Shown in pieces: positions 11,501-21,780 of a stretch of DNA of 54,411 nt. Where the stretch lies: positions 1 through 54,411 of the forward strand of contig BBXU01000434.1 of NCBI GenBank assembly GCA_001598975.1. Direction: 5' to 3'. Position 1 is the stretch's first letter, and each line of letters opens with the position of its first letter. Under the pieces are notes generated by a model. The model was not told where the DNA came from, searched no databases, and worked only from the letters and a program-made list of their open reading frames with translations. Position numbers and translations under genes: made by a program. The stretch comes from Parachlorella kessleri. Lineage: Eukaryota; Chlorophyta; Trebouxiophyceae; Chlorellales; Chlorellaceae.

Positions 11501-12518
11501 GCTGGGGCGGCAGAGCTAGCTGCTGGGGCTGGGGCTGGGGCGGACGCTGCTTGGCCACCAAAGCCGCTAAAGGCCGCAGGCGCAGAGGCGCCACCTAGGC
11601 TGAAGCCTCCAGTAGATGCTGCTGCAGGTGTGCCAAACCCTCCCGAAGCCGGCGTCCCACCGCCAAACAGCCCGCCGCCTGCGTCTCACACCCTTCAAGC
11701 ATATCAAATGAACCACCAACAACCAGGGCTTCAAATGCTAGCATACAGTAAAGTATCACAGCAAGGCTAACGTGCTCTAATGATTTCCTCCAGGGAGGGA
11801 AGAAGGCAACCACTGAAGCATCCTCCTTAATACAAGGACATTACCTGCCCCTGCAGGCGTAGATGCCACTGGTGCTGCGCCAAACACAGGGGCTGCTGCG
11901 CTGGCGGGGGTCCCGAAACCAAAAGCTGGTGATGCAGCGGCAGGGGCACTAGTTGCAGGGGCACTGAAGCCGAATGCCGGTGCTGAGCCTGCAAAATGTC
12001 AGGGATAAGCTGCAATCTCTACAATATAAAAGTCTTAAAGTCACACAGCTGCGGGGCTACTTGCAGCTCTATTGTAAACCCCTTTGGTACTGCCCAAACC
12101 TACGAGTGATGGTGCTTAGACTGGTTTCTGTAGACAGAAAGCTTACTTGCTGGAGCAGCCCCGAAAGCAGGGGCTGAGGATCCACCAAAGCTGAAGCCCC
12201 CGCTTGCGGCACCAAAGGCTGGCGTGGAGCTGCCAAAGAGGCCGCCGCCTGCGAGGGAGGCACCACTGCTATCCTGAGGGTGACCTGCTATCAAACACTG
12301 TGTACAAGTGTTTGCGCACGGAGAGCTGCGGCCGAGCCCTCAAGCCCAGTTGATACCTGGGGGTGCAGCCCCGAAAGCTGGGGCAGAGGCAGCAGGTGTA
12401 GAGCTGCCTGCAGACCATCAGACAGGGGGCAGTCATTCAGCAGTATTGCGCATCGAGTACTGGCATACAAAGACATTAGTTTGGATGATGGCGTACCAAA
12501 GCTGAAGTTAAGGGCCAT
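8516..12518 (-). CDS. NUP62: Nucleoporin NUP62 / Nsp1-type FG nucleoporin
   Basis: Central-channel FG nucleoporin. Nup62 forms a coiled-coil trimer with Nup58 and Nup54 and carries the permeability barrier of the nuclear pore. Eleven exons join in phase: 12497-12518, 12357-12407, 12147-12248, 11845-11988, 11082-11678, 10621-10827, 10314-10483, 9807-9980, 9365-9510, 8970-9073 and 8516-8715. They predict about 638 residues. The N-terminal two thirds is an Ala/Pro/Ser-rich FG domain (MALNFSFG start; GGGLFGSSTPAFG; SPAFGFGTP; SFSLGGF). The C terminus is the Nsp1-type coiled coil: SEIKGKAVDDIINEWNSELE, ALAEWDKHILRN, ALEKKLALVETHQREIHDTL, RLYERAERVGTLLAGLGEQL, RILNNQLQALTQVDGRVEEL. The first exon encodes only seven residues and the first base of an eighth codon. 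The gene is divergent from the DUF3172 gene 200 bp away. Confidence 0.93.
9088..9113. repeat. GGCA microsatellite
   Basis: About 6.5 tandem copies of GGCA inside the NUP62 intron just upstream of exon 10. Confidence 0.9.
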
Positions 12519-12718
12519 TGGCCGGCTGCTGCGATCAGTTCCAGGTGAAAAACAGCAGTGCACACTAAACAATACTCTATCTGGGCAAACTATCAGAGGG
12601 GTCTGCCAGGTAGTCTGAATGCTGGCCGCGGGAACCCTCGTTCCCTGTGTAAAGCCGTGCCCTGTTAGGCCTTAACACATTTTGGCTTGTGTATATTTTC
12701 TTTTATAACTGCTGAGGG
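12519..12718. promoter_or_regulatory. Shared upstream region NUP62 / DUF3172 gene
   Basis: Only 200 bp separates the two divergent start codons, so both promoters and both 5' untranslated regions must lie here. A TATA-like AT-rich block (TTTTATAACT) at 12701-12710 sits only 9 bp before the plus-strand ATG and is therefore more likely 5' UTR than a TATA box for that gene. No other motif is recognised. Confidence 0.5.
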
Positions 12719-14040
12719 ATGTGGCTGTCCCTGCGCTGCCCAAAGCCCCTGCTGCCTCGACAACATGCAGGGAGCCTGTGCTCTGGGACTAGCTGCACAC
12801 CGCGAGCTGCAGCCTCAGCACCAAGGCTACATACTCGACGTCCTCTGACCGTAAGAAGCGAGTATTCCCATCGTCCTCAGCAGCCTCAGCAGCAGCAGCA
12901 GCAGCAGCAACAGCCTGTGGGCCAGCCTACGGGGTATGCGCAGCAGCCGTGGCAGGGCAGCTATGACTACCCTCCGCCACCCAGCAGTGCCAGACCGCCG
13001 CCAGGCCAGCCACCACCCAGCGGCCCTGGCCGGGGCCCAGGCGGAGGGGGCAGTGGCGGCGGCATGAGCAACCTCACCAAGGCCTTCATAGCTGGCGCCT
13101 TCATCCTTGGCATGGGCGCGGGCATCATGTTTGACTATGAGGTGTCGTTTGAGCCTCAGAATGTGGCTTCAACCGTGCTAGTGGATACCAAGACGCCCAA
13201 CTCGGAGGTCTGCATGGCAAACGGCTACAGCTCCATGGTATTCGACCAGCGCATCTTCGTGTCCTTCAACCCGTGAGTCGGGTAGCCGAGCGGCTCTGCT
13301 TTTCCCCGTTTGTTAATGTCGCTACTGTGGGTTGTCACGGCGGCTGACGAAGTCTTGTGTAGGCAGTTCATGCAGTGCAGCTCATGGTTAGCTGTGTGGC
13401 TAGCATTTGGCGCTCCTTATGTTGCTGCTCTGAGAGAAGATTGCCCTGCTGCAGGTTCAATGTGTATGTGTCACAGCCTGAAGTGAAGCCGGGTTGCGTG
13501 CTGCGACGGAGCAACGTGAATGTGCTAGAAAGCCGCAGTCTAGTCACCTCGCAGGAGGTGAGGGCGCATTCTTTAGCTGCCATCCTGCTGCTATTATGCA
13601 TGTTGAAGGGCATATGGAACGTTGATCGGATAGGGGCTGGAAAACCCTCGAGTCCGTCGTTGTGTGGGGCCTGCAAGGGTCACCAGGGGAACTTCTGCTG
13701 CTTGGAGTGCTTACCGCAAGGGTGACGGGGAACTGGGATGTTCAAATATACAGGCATAGTTTCCCGCCCATGAGTTTGCCGGCATTCGGGTCCAGCGAAG
13801 ATCGCCTGAGCAGGCGCCCTTGTTAATCATGCTTTGCTCACTGCTGCTGCCTACGTGGGTTTGTAGGTGCAAGCTTGCAAACGCAACATGAATACGTTTG
13901 CGTTTGTCGGCAACCTCAACGAGAACCCGGAGGTGTCATGTGTTTATCACTCTGAGGAGGCGGAGAACCAGTTCCTGAAGGACCCCAAGAGGGCCAAGCT
14001 GGGCGACGGCTACGCACCACCCCCTGCAGCCCAGGAGTGA
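12719..14040 (+). CDS. DUF3172 family protein, probably plastid-targeted
   Basis: A member of the DUF3172 family of cyanobacteria and plastids; the function is unknown. Three exons (12719-13272, 13455-13557, 13867-14040) join in phase and predict 276 residues. The N terminus (about 50 residues, rich in Arg, Ser, Ala and Leu, almost no acidic residues) looks like a plastid transit peptide. A Gln run and a Pro/Gly-rich linker follow. The conserved domain begins at MSNLTKAFIAGAFILGMGAG, a single hydrophobic membrane segment. It continues through EPQNVASTVLVDTKTPN, SMVFDQRIFVSFNPFNVYVS, PGCVLRRSNVNVLE, CKRNMNTFAFVGNL and PEVSCVYHSEEAENQFL, which are family-typical. A role in thylakoid or envelope membranes is inference. 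The ATG is the first in frame and gives a sensible transit peptide. Confidence 0.85.
12881..12913 (+). repeat. CAG/CAA repeat encoding poly-Gln
   Basis: A near-perfect CAG tract in exon 1 of the DUF3172 gene, encoding a glutamine run between the presumed transit peptide and the membrane segment. Length variation between strains would be expected. Confidence 0.85.
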
Positions 14041-14676
14041 GGGAACTGCCTTGCATCAGAGTTGTTTGTCCCAGGGCGTGAGGCCCGCCGGGAGGCGGCG
14101 TCATGACGGCGTTATGTACAGCCTTGGGGTGGGCTCTCCTTCCTCTGGGCTAGAACCGTGAGGATTATCTGGCATGCAGGATTCGTTTGGTGCCCTTTGC
14201 TGGTTCCTGTGTGTGGCATCGCACAAGGTGGAGCTTTGGCTTCGGCAGCTGTTGCACGATCGCACATGCCGGCGCCTGGCATCATTTCATTCTTGCTGCT
14301 TCACTTAGGCAGCTTCTTTGTGGCGTTCTCCCCGACAGCCTTGTGGCCTGACAATACAGTTGCTTGACCAGTGTACTCTTCTTTGAGCAAGTCTTGCTAT
14401 GCAGAAAGCTTCTTCCAAGCGTATGCCCGCATATACCTTTGTGGTGTTGTTGTAGTCTTGCCCCAAGGCTCATGCAGTTTTCATGGCAATCGTAAACAGC
14501 CTATGTTAACCCATCCCACCTAAGAACATGGGCGCCGTCACCTGCTTTGGTTTGAGAGGTAACTGAAGGGAAGCACATAAAAGTTCTAGATCTAGAACAA
14601 GGGCAATCCTGCAGCAACCTATATCCTCTGTCTGTCTACTCGTTGCACGCCACTGTTCACTTCGCTCGTCACGGAA
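14041..14676. other. Convergent 3' regions, no gene
   Basis: Lies between the DUF3172 stop codon at 14040 and the SANT-UBA stop codon at 14677 (opposite strands). It should hold both 3' untranslated regions. No TGTAA in the right orientation was found for either gene, and no coding frame is supported. Confidence 0.55.
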
Positions 14677-17448
14677 TCAGATGCAATTCTCCGCCAGCCA
14701 CTCCAGTGCTGCCTCTATATCTTGCCCATTCTCGTCAAGTGCCTGCTGCGCTTGCTGTGCAGTGAAGCCCATGTCCTGCAGCTGCCGTACATTGGCCGCA
14801 GCAACAGCATCCAAGGCAGACTCATCCAAGCCTGCAGGGCAGTGCACCAGGTTTCTTAATGTGTGGATGGCAGCACGCCAAGGTTTCTCTGTGCACTAGT
14901 ACTGACCTTTGGTAATGGATATACGCAATGATATTGCGATGTCTGATATTGATCGCTCACACGAGGCAGTGTGGGCGTACTGCAGTTAGTGTTAATCACA
15001 GAAGCCCCCCCCCCTTCTTCCATGAACTTTTACCTGCAGGCAGCTTGGGGTCGTCCTGCATTTCTCCACCTTGGGAGGATTCCCGCCTGCTCCGCCCCTG
15101 TTTGCTGCCGCGGCCGCCAACTGCATTTTTGGGCTTCCTGCGTACATGAATCGCATTAGGCAACTTTCTGAGGGGATACTGTGCAGAATTCAAGCCGGGT
15201 ATGGTGCCATACCTGGCCTTCGCAGCCAGCCTGACCACGCCCCAGCAGAAGCCCAAATCCACTACTAAGGCGCTCCTATACAGGCTTGCAGACTGCAGGA
15301 CCTTCAGATCGCATTGCTGAGACAATAGTTCAAATCAAGCTAGCTGCCAAGTGGGACTGTGTAATTCTGCTTACCAGTCTCCATCCGACTCGCTGTCCAG
15401 CTCCACAGCCTTCTGCCGTGCCCCCCGACCTCTCCTGGCTGCCCCAGCCGTGCCAGCCCTACTCCCTCCGGCACCAGCGCCAGCCCCACCAGCGCCACCT
15501 CCCCCACTGCCAGCCGCCTTGCGCTTGCCGCCACCTGCCTTGCCGGCTGGCTTGACTGCTGTTTGTTGCTGCTGCTCCTGCTGCTGCGCCACGGCTGAGG
15601 GAGCTGGTGGGTCGACTTCCATGGAACCTGTGTTAGCTGCTGCTGGCATATTCTCTGCGTTGCTGTTGGTGGGCCGTGCCTCCACACCCTTGAGGGCAGC
15701 CAGAGGCTCGGCTGGTACGGCAGCTGGCTCGGCTGCCTGCCCGCCAACACTTGCTTGCTGCAAGGTGGAAGGCAGGGCGGCTTGTCAGCAAGAGGAGAAG
15801 GCCTAGTAGATAGCAAGGGAAAAAAACCTGCCTACCAGTAGCTTGGTCGCGGCACCAAGCAAGGTGGTATTATGAGAGAGGAGTTTATCACCCAGGAACC
15901 CGGATTGCACACTGCTTCTGCCCACTAAACTCCTTATTCAAAGCACTGTAACGCTTCAATGTTGACAGGGAAACATTGAGAAGCATACTCTTCGCATCAT
16001 TTTTAAACATAAACAATGCGGGCCAGTTATTTCCCACAGGCATCCAACTGTGGCAAAGGATTGATGAGTCACTTGAGTCCGGGTTTGCCGAAGTGGAGCA
16101 GTCCTTTTGAGCCAAGGCCTATAAAGGAAGGAATCCAGCAAGGAATCTGATGGTAACAGCGAAGGCAGAAAACGATAAGGTCCGGACAACCTCATGCTCA
16201 ACAAGAAACTTTTCTTATAGAGCAGTAGCTTACTCTCATTTCCCACCTCCATGGCCTTGACAAGCTGAGCATGGGCGGAGGCCAGGCAGTTGTGCAGCCG
16301 CCGCAGCAGGGCCACCTTCTGCTCCTTGCTCAGGCTGGCGGGGTCGGACCCTGCACAGGGTGTAATGTGCACACTTGCCTCTGCCGCACCAAAGGTCGTA
16401 CTTGTGTACGCTAGATTTGGTTGCATCGTTTTCAAGTGCAGACGTTCAACTCTACCACTAGGTGCAGCTGGCAGGCACCTACACCTGTGATGTAGCAACG
16501 CAAGTGGGAGGCACAGACCGACTCCCTGCAGCCACTGACTGGGCCACGTTTGTGCTGCGCATTCTCTACTCTGTTCAGCTGCGGGCTGCAGCGCCCTGCG
16601 ATTGCCACCATAGCGTAGGCCTGTGCTGCAACCCGCGGTCGCGTGGCGGCACTGCTGACTCACCCATGAGGCTCACGCCCTCCGCCCCAGCCACTTGGCG
16701 GCCGCCCGCCTGTGGCTTGTGCATGTCAGCTCGCAGGTCCGCTATCTGCTCCTCAACCTCCTTCACCTGCTGCGCCGTCAACCCATACCTGCAATGGTAG
16801 CGCGAAAACCAGGGGCTCACACTTGTACTTACACACCCAGCTGCAATGTGGAGAGCAGCAGCACAGGTGCCACTCCACTCGTTTTTGAAAAGTCTCCAGG
16901 TTGCTGCTCCAGCTGAGCAAGTGTGTTGCCTCTCTTTACTTGATTCTTTCACTTCTGTGCTCACTTGACCTTGGCCTCCTCCCGCAGCTTTTCCTTCATT
17001 GCCTTGGTCAAGTTGGCTGCATACACACCATGGGACAGTAGTTACATTCGAGCATGCTTTACCAAGTGACTAAGGTTTCCAAGAAGGGCAGGTTCGACCA
17101 TGGTACCATAGACAACACTGCCAGGGATGTCAAGCTGGTAGGCTTTGCCAGCTACCGTTCGACTTACGTCCAGTGTTGATGATTAAGCCTGCCTTGCGCT
17201 CCACATCCGTCCTCGTCTCGTTATCCATCCTTATGCGGTCAATGTCCACCTGCAGGCCGGTGACGGCTGCCAGAGACTGCTGGCCCAGCAGCCGCTGTGT
17301 TTGGCCGTTGAGCTGCTGGATGAGCTTGCCAGGTAGCAGGCCCTCCTCCAGGATCTGCACCCACCGCCCCACGCCATGCTTCATGAGGCATAACTTGAGA
17401 ATCTGGGCCTCATCTTTGGACCAGCCTGGGGAAGGGGTAAAGTTCCAC
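14677..17448 (-). CDS. SANT/Myb-like protein with C-terminal UBA domain
   Basis: Function unknown. Seven exons join in phase: 17168-17448, 16965-17016, 16664-16788, 16247-16350, 15375-15757, 15034-15137 and 14677-14831. They give about 400 residues. The model is incomplete at the 5' end, because the first listed exon starts at an acceptor with no ATG. Order: a SANT-like helix bundle (WNFTPSPGWSKDEAQILKLC, KHGVGRWVQILEEGLLPGK, QLNGQTQRLLGQQSLA); helical segments (DRIRMDNETRTDVERK, KEKLREEAKVKYGLTAQQVK, LSKEQKVALLRRLHNCLASA); an Ala/Gly/Gln-rich linker with a basic GKRK cluster and an acidic LDSESDGDW segment; and a UBA domain (NVRQLQDMGFTAQQAQQALD, IEAALEWLAENC) at the end. Such a layout fits a chromatin-linked ubiquitin reader, which is inference. 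Confidence 0.82.
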
Positions 17449-17893
17449 CTGCGAGCAAACACACCAAAACTAGTTCAGGGCCTTCAACTTTGTTCTCAAC
17501 AACTTAAGGGAGCTGGGCGTGAGGCAGTGGAGAAACCAAGAACGGGATGATCATGGACTGCAAGGTGAGCTCACAGTGAGGCCGCATCGCCTATCTTAGG
17601 CCCTCGTTTCTCCGCCAGGTGGTTCGCCATGCCTCGATCACTTCCTGGCGGTGATGTGGACTTATGCTGCCTACTACACAGACAGAGGCACAAAGTCAGG
17701 CTGTAAAAGAGGCAAGACGAGTTCGTTTTTGCCCAGGCGGGCACGCTTTTGAACGTAACAGGCAGAGCAGGATGCCTTCCCTGGGTCCTATGATCCCAAT
17801 GATGGCTCGAAGTCCAGAGACGAGGTCGGCAGGCAATCATAGCTGCAGTAACTCCTTTATGAGCAGCGATAAACAGCTGTGTTAATTTCAAGC
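17449..17893. promoter_or_regulatory. Shared upstream region SANT-UBA gene / aldolase
   Basis: Divergent interval that must hold the aldolase promoter and the unresolved first exon and promoter of the SANT-UBA gene. A minus-strand ATG near 17550 is a candidate start but does not join convincingly. Confidence 0.4.
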
Positions 17894-20683
17894 ATGACCC
17901 CGCTCTCGGAGCTGGCTGCGCTTCTTGCTGCTCCCGGGAAAGGTTTACTTGCAAGCGATGAAAGCACCGGTACCATAGGCAAACGGCTTGTGAAGGCGGG
18001 CTTTGACAATACGGAGGTATGGAGCCTGACATGTCTAGACATGCCACCAGTACCGGCTGGAGACAGGTGAAGCCTGCTTGTTACAGGAGAATAGAAGGCG
18101 CTACAGGGAGCTCTTCTATACAGCAGATATTGGGGACAGCATATCAGGGGTGATCCTGTTCAAGGAGACCCTGTACCAGGCTGCTTCGGATGGAACACCC
18201 TTTGTGGACTGCCTGAGCCGGCTGGGGGTCTTCCCTGGCATCAAAGTTGATGAGGTGAAACCTGGAGAGGTCAAATCAGTCTCAATTGCCTCCCTTTTGT
18301 GGAATGCTCGTTGATGGATGGCCTCCCGTCTTGAAGGCTGCGTTGTGCATACTTGCACACATGTGTGTATGTTGGCTGGTCAGATGCATGCTGTAACCGT
18401 GTATATTGTGAGAGCTGCTGCGGATGCTACAAAGGTACCAGGTACTGCGGAAATGATGTGCTGGCTGCATTGCTGCGCAGGGCCTGGTCCCCTTGGGTTT
18501 GAATGAGAAGGGCGAGACCAGCACACGAGGGCTGGACTCCCTGGCCCAGCGATGCAAGGAATACCGAAGGTGACCTGTTGTATGGTGCCTGGTGCCAGGC
18601 AACCGCGCTGAGGAGCTTGTGAGGGACCCCATGCCTCATGCTCTTGGCAACTCTCAGCCCCCACCAACATGCATGCTGATGCTGTTGGCTTGTGTGTTGC
18701 TGCAGCCAGGGCGCCAGGTTTGCCAAATGGCGGGCCGCGCTAAAAGTTGGTCATGGCTGCCCATCAGATCTGGCTCTGGAGCTCAATGCATCCCAGCTGG
18801 CATGGTATGCGTCCATTTGCCAAGTACGTTGTCTCCCTGGCAATGACCCTGCTTATGGCCCTGTGCGAGCTGAAACAAAAGCTTGTCTATCTTGTTGCAT
18901 GCATCCCTACGATGCGAAGCTCACTTGGCACCTGGACAGCTACATAGTGTGACCAAACCCTACTGCAAGGGCTAGACTCTATGTTCCTTTGAACTTACAT
19001 ACAGGCGTGCGACCTGGTGCCAATTGTTGAGCCTGAGATTCTTATCGACGGGGACCACAATATTAAGCACTCGGCTGACGTGTCTGCGCAAGTCATTGCA
19101 GCTTGTGTGAAGCAGCTATGGGTCCACAATGTTGATTTGGAGGCATGCCTGCTCAAGCCGCAGGCAAGCGACATCCCTAGTGCTGCGTCACACCGCCCCT
19201 ATAGTAGCATCACGAGAGAACCATGAGCTAGGTGCCACATGCGGTGCGTGATGGTGCCCAGGGGCATTAGAGCCATGGCAGGAGGACCTGTCCTACCGGC
19301 GTGTCGCCTTGCGTCCTGTCACGGTAACACCCCTTATATGCTTGCTGGTTCAGATGGTCATACCTGGGGCCGACCACCAGGGGCCAAAGCCTGGCAGCGA
19401 GGCGATAGCGGAGCACACACTAAGAGTGATGAGGAGGTAGGCAAGCGCATATAGGCATGGTCCGCCCTGGCTGCAGCCTCCTTCAGGGGTTTAGGACTTG
19501 TCCTGACGATCTGGTGCGCCTTTGTCTGTTGCCTGGGAGCTCAGCAGTGCTTATCATGAGCTGGTGGCCGGCAGTGCAAGCATATATTGTCTGCATACAT
19601 TGTTGATTGACTACTACAAATATTGTTAACAGCGCACAGGTCAGTTGGCAAATGGAAGCTTGACCAGGGCAGGGATCGTCACATAACATCCAACATGTTC
19701 CTGCTTCACATGGCATGCACACAACCCTTAACATCACTACTTTCCTGTCTAACAGATGTGTGCCACCCGCCATCCCTGGCATCATGTTCCTCTCGGGCGG
19801 TCAGACAGAACAGGTGCGACTACACAGCAGCCTGCTTGACTCGGTCAACAGCTGCCACTGTCGCCAAATACCTGATTTAGCATGTTATGGGCCCCCAGAG
19901 ACTGACATAGATGCCTCATCCTTCTTGTTCAAGGACTTGCCCACATTGTCATGTCGTTCTCCCGCGGCAAGCGTATGCAGAGAGGGCTGGTTAGGTGCTG
20001 CGGATGCAGACCTGCCCACAAGGGCAAGCCTGCTTCTTTCATTCTGTCCACTGCACATGCACTGCAGGAGGCCACTGAGAACCTGAACATGATCAACCGG
20101 CTGGCGCAGCAGGGTCAGCGCGGGGCTCCCTGGGCCCTGTCCTTCTCATATGGCAGGGCATTGCAGGTGGGGTAATGGAAAAGCATGCCTTTTTCCATTG
20201 GACACCTTGACAGCCAAAGGGCTGAGCTATCCTTTGCACATAGCCGTCCTTGCACCCCAGCCAGCTTGAGCTGCGACACAAGCTGGGAAATTGGTGATGC
20301 TGAAATTGCCTTGTCGCCACCCTGCGGCCGAGCTGTAACCCCCGCATATAGTGCAAGCCTTGGAAACCAGCTGTTAAGTCGGGCTTGAGCTCTGGCTGGA
20401 GTGGGTGAGAGCTTAGCTGGCTCCCTTATGTGTGCCATGCGCTGCCCGTTACTTAATGACCACCACCATTTTGTCGCTCGTCCTGCAGGCCAGCGTGCTC
20501 AAGCTGTGGAGCGAGGACCAGAGTGAGCAGGGGCAGCAAAGGTGTCGCCACATGGCCGCTGAGCTGGCTAGGGTGAATGGAGAGGCAGCACGGGGCGTGT
20601 ACACCGGCCCACACCCCTCGCTCACGTCTCAGCAGGGAACGCTGCGAGAGGATTTCAGGGGTTGGAGGACTGATGTTGTCTAA
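17894..20683 (+). CDS. FBA: Fructose-bisphosphate aldolase, class I
   Basis: Cleaves fructose-1,6-bisphosphate reversibly into dihydroxyacetone phosphate and glyceraldehyde-3-phosphate through a lysine Schiff base. Nine exons (17894-18016, 18087-18254, 18481-18569, 18706-18823, 19005-19163, 19354-19436, 19756-19813, 20068-20166, 20489-20683) join in phase and predict 363 residues, the usual length. Family motifs: [74 protein letters not shown] (Schiff-base lysine), [11 protein letters not shown] and FSYGRALQ. There is no transit peptide, so the enzyme is probably cytosolic unless an upstream exon was missed. Odd points: the usual LLKPN is LLKPQ, the C terminus ends in RTDVV without the usual tyrosine, and intron 5 begins with GC. 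A GTG-initiated extension is not needed; ATG 17894 gives the normal start. Confidence 0.93.
19164..19353 (+). other. GC-AG intron in aldolase gene
   Basis: The donor reads CCGCAG|GCAAGC and the acceptor TTCAG. The joined protein LLKPQ|MVIPG keeps the family's active-site segment, so this boundary is well supported by homology. Confidence 0.8.
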
Positions 20684-20698
20684 GGACCAGCAGAACAT

Positions 20699-20740
20699 CT
20701 GGGAGATGATGTTTGTCAGCTGACAAACATCATCTCCCAG
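20699..20740. repeat. 42-nt perfect palindrome without loop
   Basis: Two 21-nt arms (left arm CTGGGAGATGATGTTTGTCA plus G) are exact reverse complements with no spacer, 15 bases after the aldolase stop codon. A weaker outer match (GATGTTG at 20671 with CAACATC at 20744) extends the symmetry. In RNA it would form a 21-bp stem with almost no loop. Confidence 0.95.
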
Positions 20741-21120
20741 CAGCAACATCCACGTTAGGAATGTTGTGAGCCCTTGAGATTTAGAGTCGGATAGTGTTGG
20801 GCCAGTCTTCGGTAGTGGGTGCCTAGGAAGGGGAATTTCCTTGTAGTTCACCTGGATCTGGTAGGGCGGCGTGCAAGGGATGCTCGGTGCGTGCCCATGC
20901 CAGTAGGTCTCTCTAGGGCAACTTTGCCCGGAGAGCAGCTAACCGCAGACATCAGCCTGTCTACCTGCTTGGTATACAACCTTGTACTGCATCTACACGA
21001 CTGCACTGGTGAACCAATTGACCTTGAGCGCATGAATCTAGTTGCCAGGTGCACACAAGACGCTGCCTGCTTCCGTGCAGATGCCAGCACAATAAGCACC
21101 AAATTCAACTGGAAGCGACG

Positions 21121-21125
21121 TGTAA
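21121..21125 (+). terminator. Probable TGTAA polyadenylation signal (aldolase)
   Basis: First plus-strand TGTAA after the aldolase stop codon, implying a 3' untranslated region of about 450 bases that contains the palindrome. Confidence 0.4.
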
Positions 21126-21627
21126 TACCTGGTCCAACAGGCCTTCAACGTCAGGGCAAAGGCAGTCTGCACCTGCGTAGGTACCAGCATGCACAGGTGT
21201 ACCTATGGTAGGGTCCTGCCTGCCAACAAGACGGCAACAAGGGGTATCAAGGAGGAGTACAGCACTATGCCGACAACCGTGCATGAGCCAGTAGCACGCT
21301 GGCTTAACATGCGCTCATCACCATCCCTATGGCATTTACTCGCACAATGGAACCTGCCATGCATTGCTCCGCATGCACTTGATGCACGAGATGCCATTGC
21401 AGCCTTCACTTGTTAAAGAATACCCTGGCTGCCTACCAAAAACATTGCACATGTTGGACATGTCATAAAAGGTCTCGTACACCAGACACGAATGCTTTCA
21501 TGCCTGCAGGCTGGACATGCAACTTGCAGCATGACTAACCCTAGGGAACGGTCACATGGGCTTCAACCCACGCAAGCTGTCGCCGCCTAGCTAGGGAAGC
21601 AAACAACCCGGCAACCGACTACAAACC

Positions 21628-21632
21628 TTACA
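21628..21632 (-). terminator. Probable TGTAA polyadenylation signal (COX15)
   Basis: Minus-strand TGTAA about 150 bases past the COX15 stop codon at 21781. Confidence 0.45.
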
Positions 21633-21780
21633 AACAAGCTCTCTTGGGAACACCAACGAACACTCTACCTGGAGTGGTTTCCTACTCAGAATCCCCTCCT
21701 TCCAGCTAGCCCTTGACATGACATCCAGTCACTTGCACCACATCAAGCGAACCGCCGTCCACTGCACACAGTACTGCAAG

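Larger units (their letters stand above)
20684..21780. other. Convergent 3' regions aldolase / COX15
   Basis: About 1.1 kb between two converging stop codons. It holds a 42-nt perfect palindrome at 20699-20740, a plus-strand TGTAA at 21121 and a minus-strand TGTAA at 21628, which divide the interval into two 3' untranslated regions. No coding exon is supported. Confidence 0.6.

Noticed and set aside
11069..11770. 233-codon Ala/Gly-rich plus-strand open frame
   Set aside because: It is the antisense of the GC-rich NUP62 FG exon, whose minus-strand reading has in-phase splice sites and FG motifs.
17571..18047. 158-codon minus-strand open frame opposite the aldolase start
   Set aside because: Overlaps the first aldolase exon antisense and shows no homology; not a plausible first exon of the SANT-UBA gene.
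20819..21211. 130-codon plus-strand open frame after the aldolase gene
   Set aside because: Begins with GTG, overlaps the probable aldolase 3' untranslated region and resembles nothing known.
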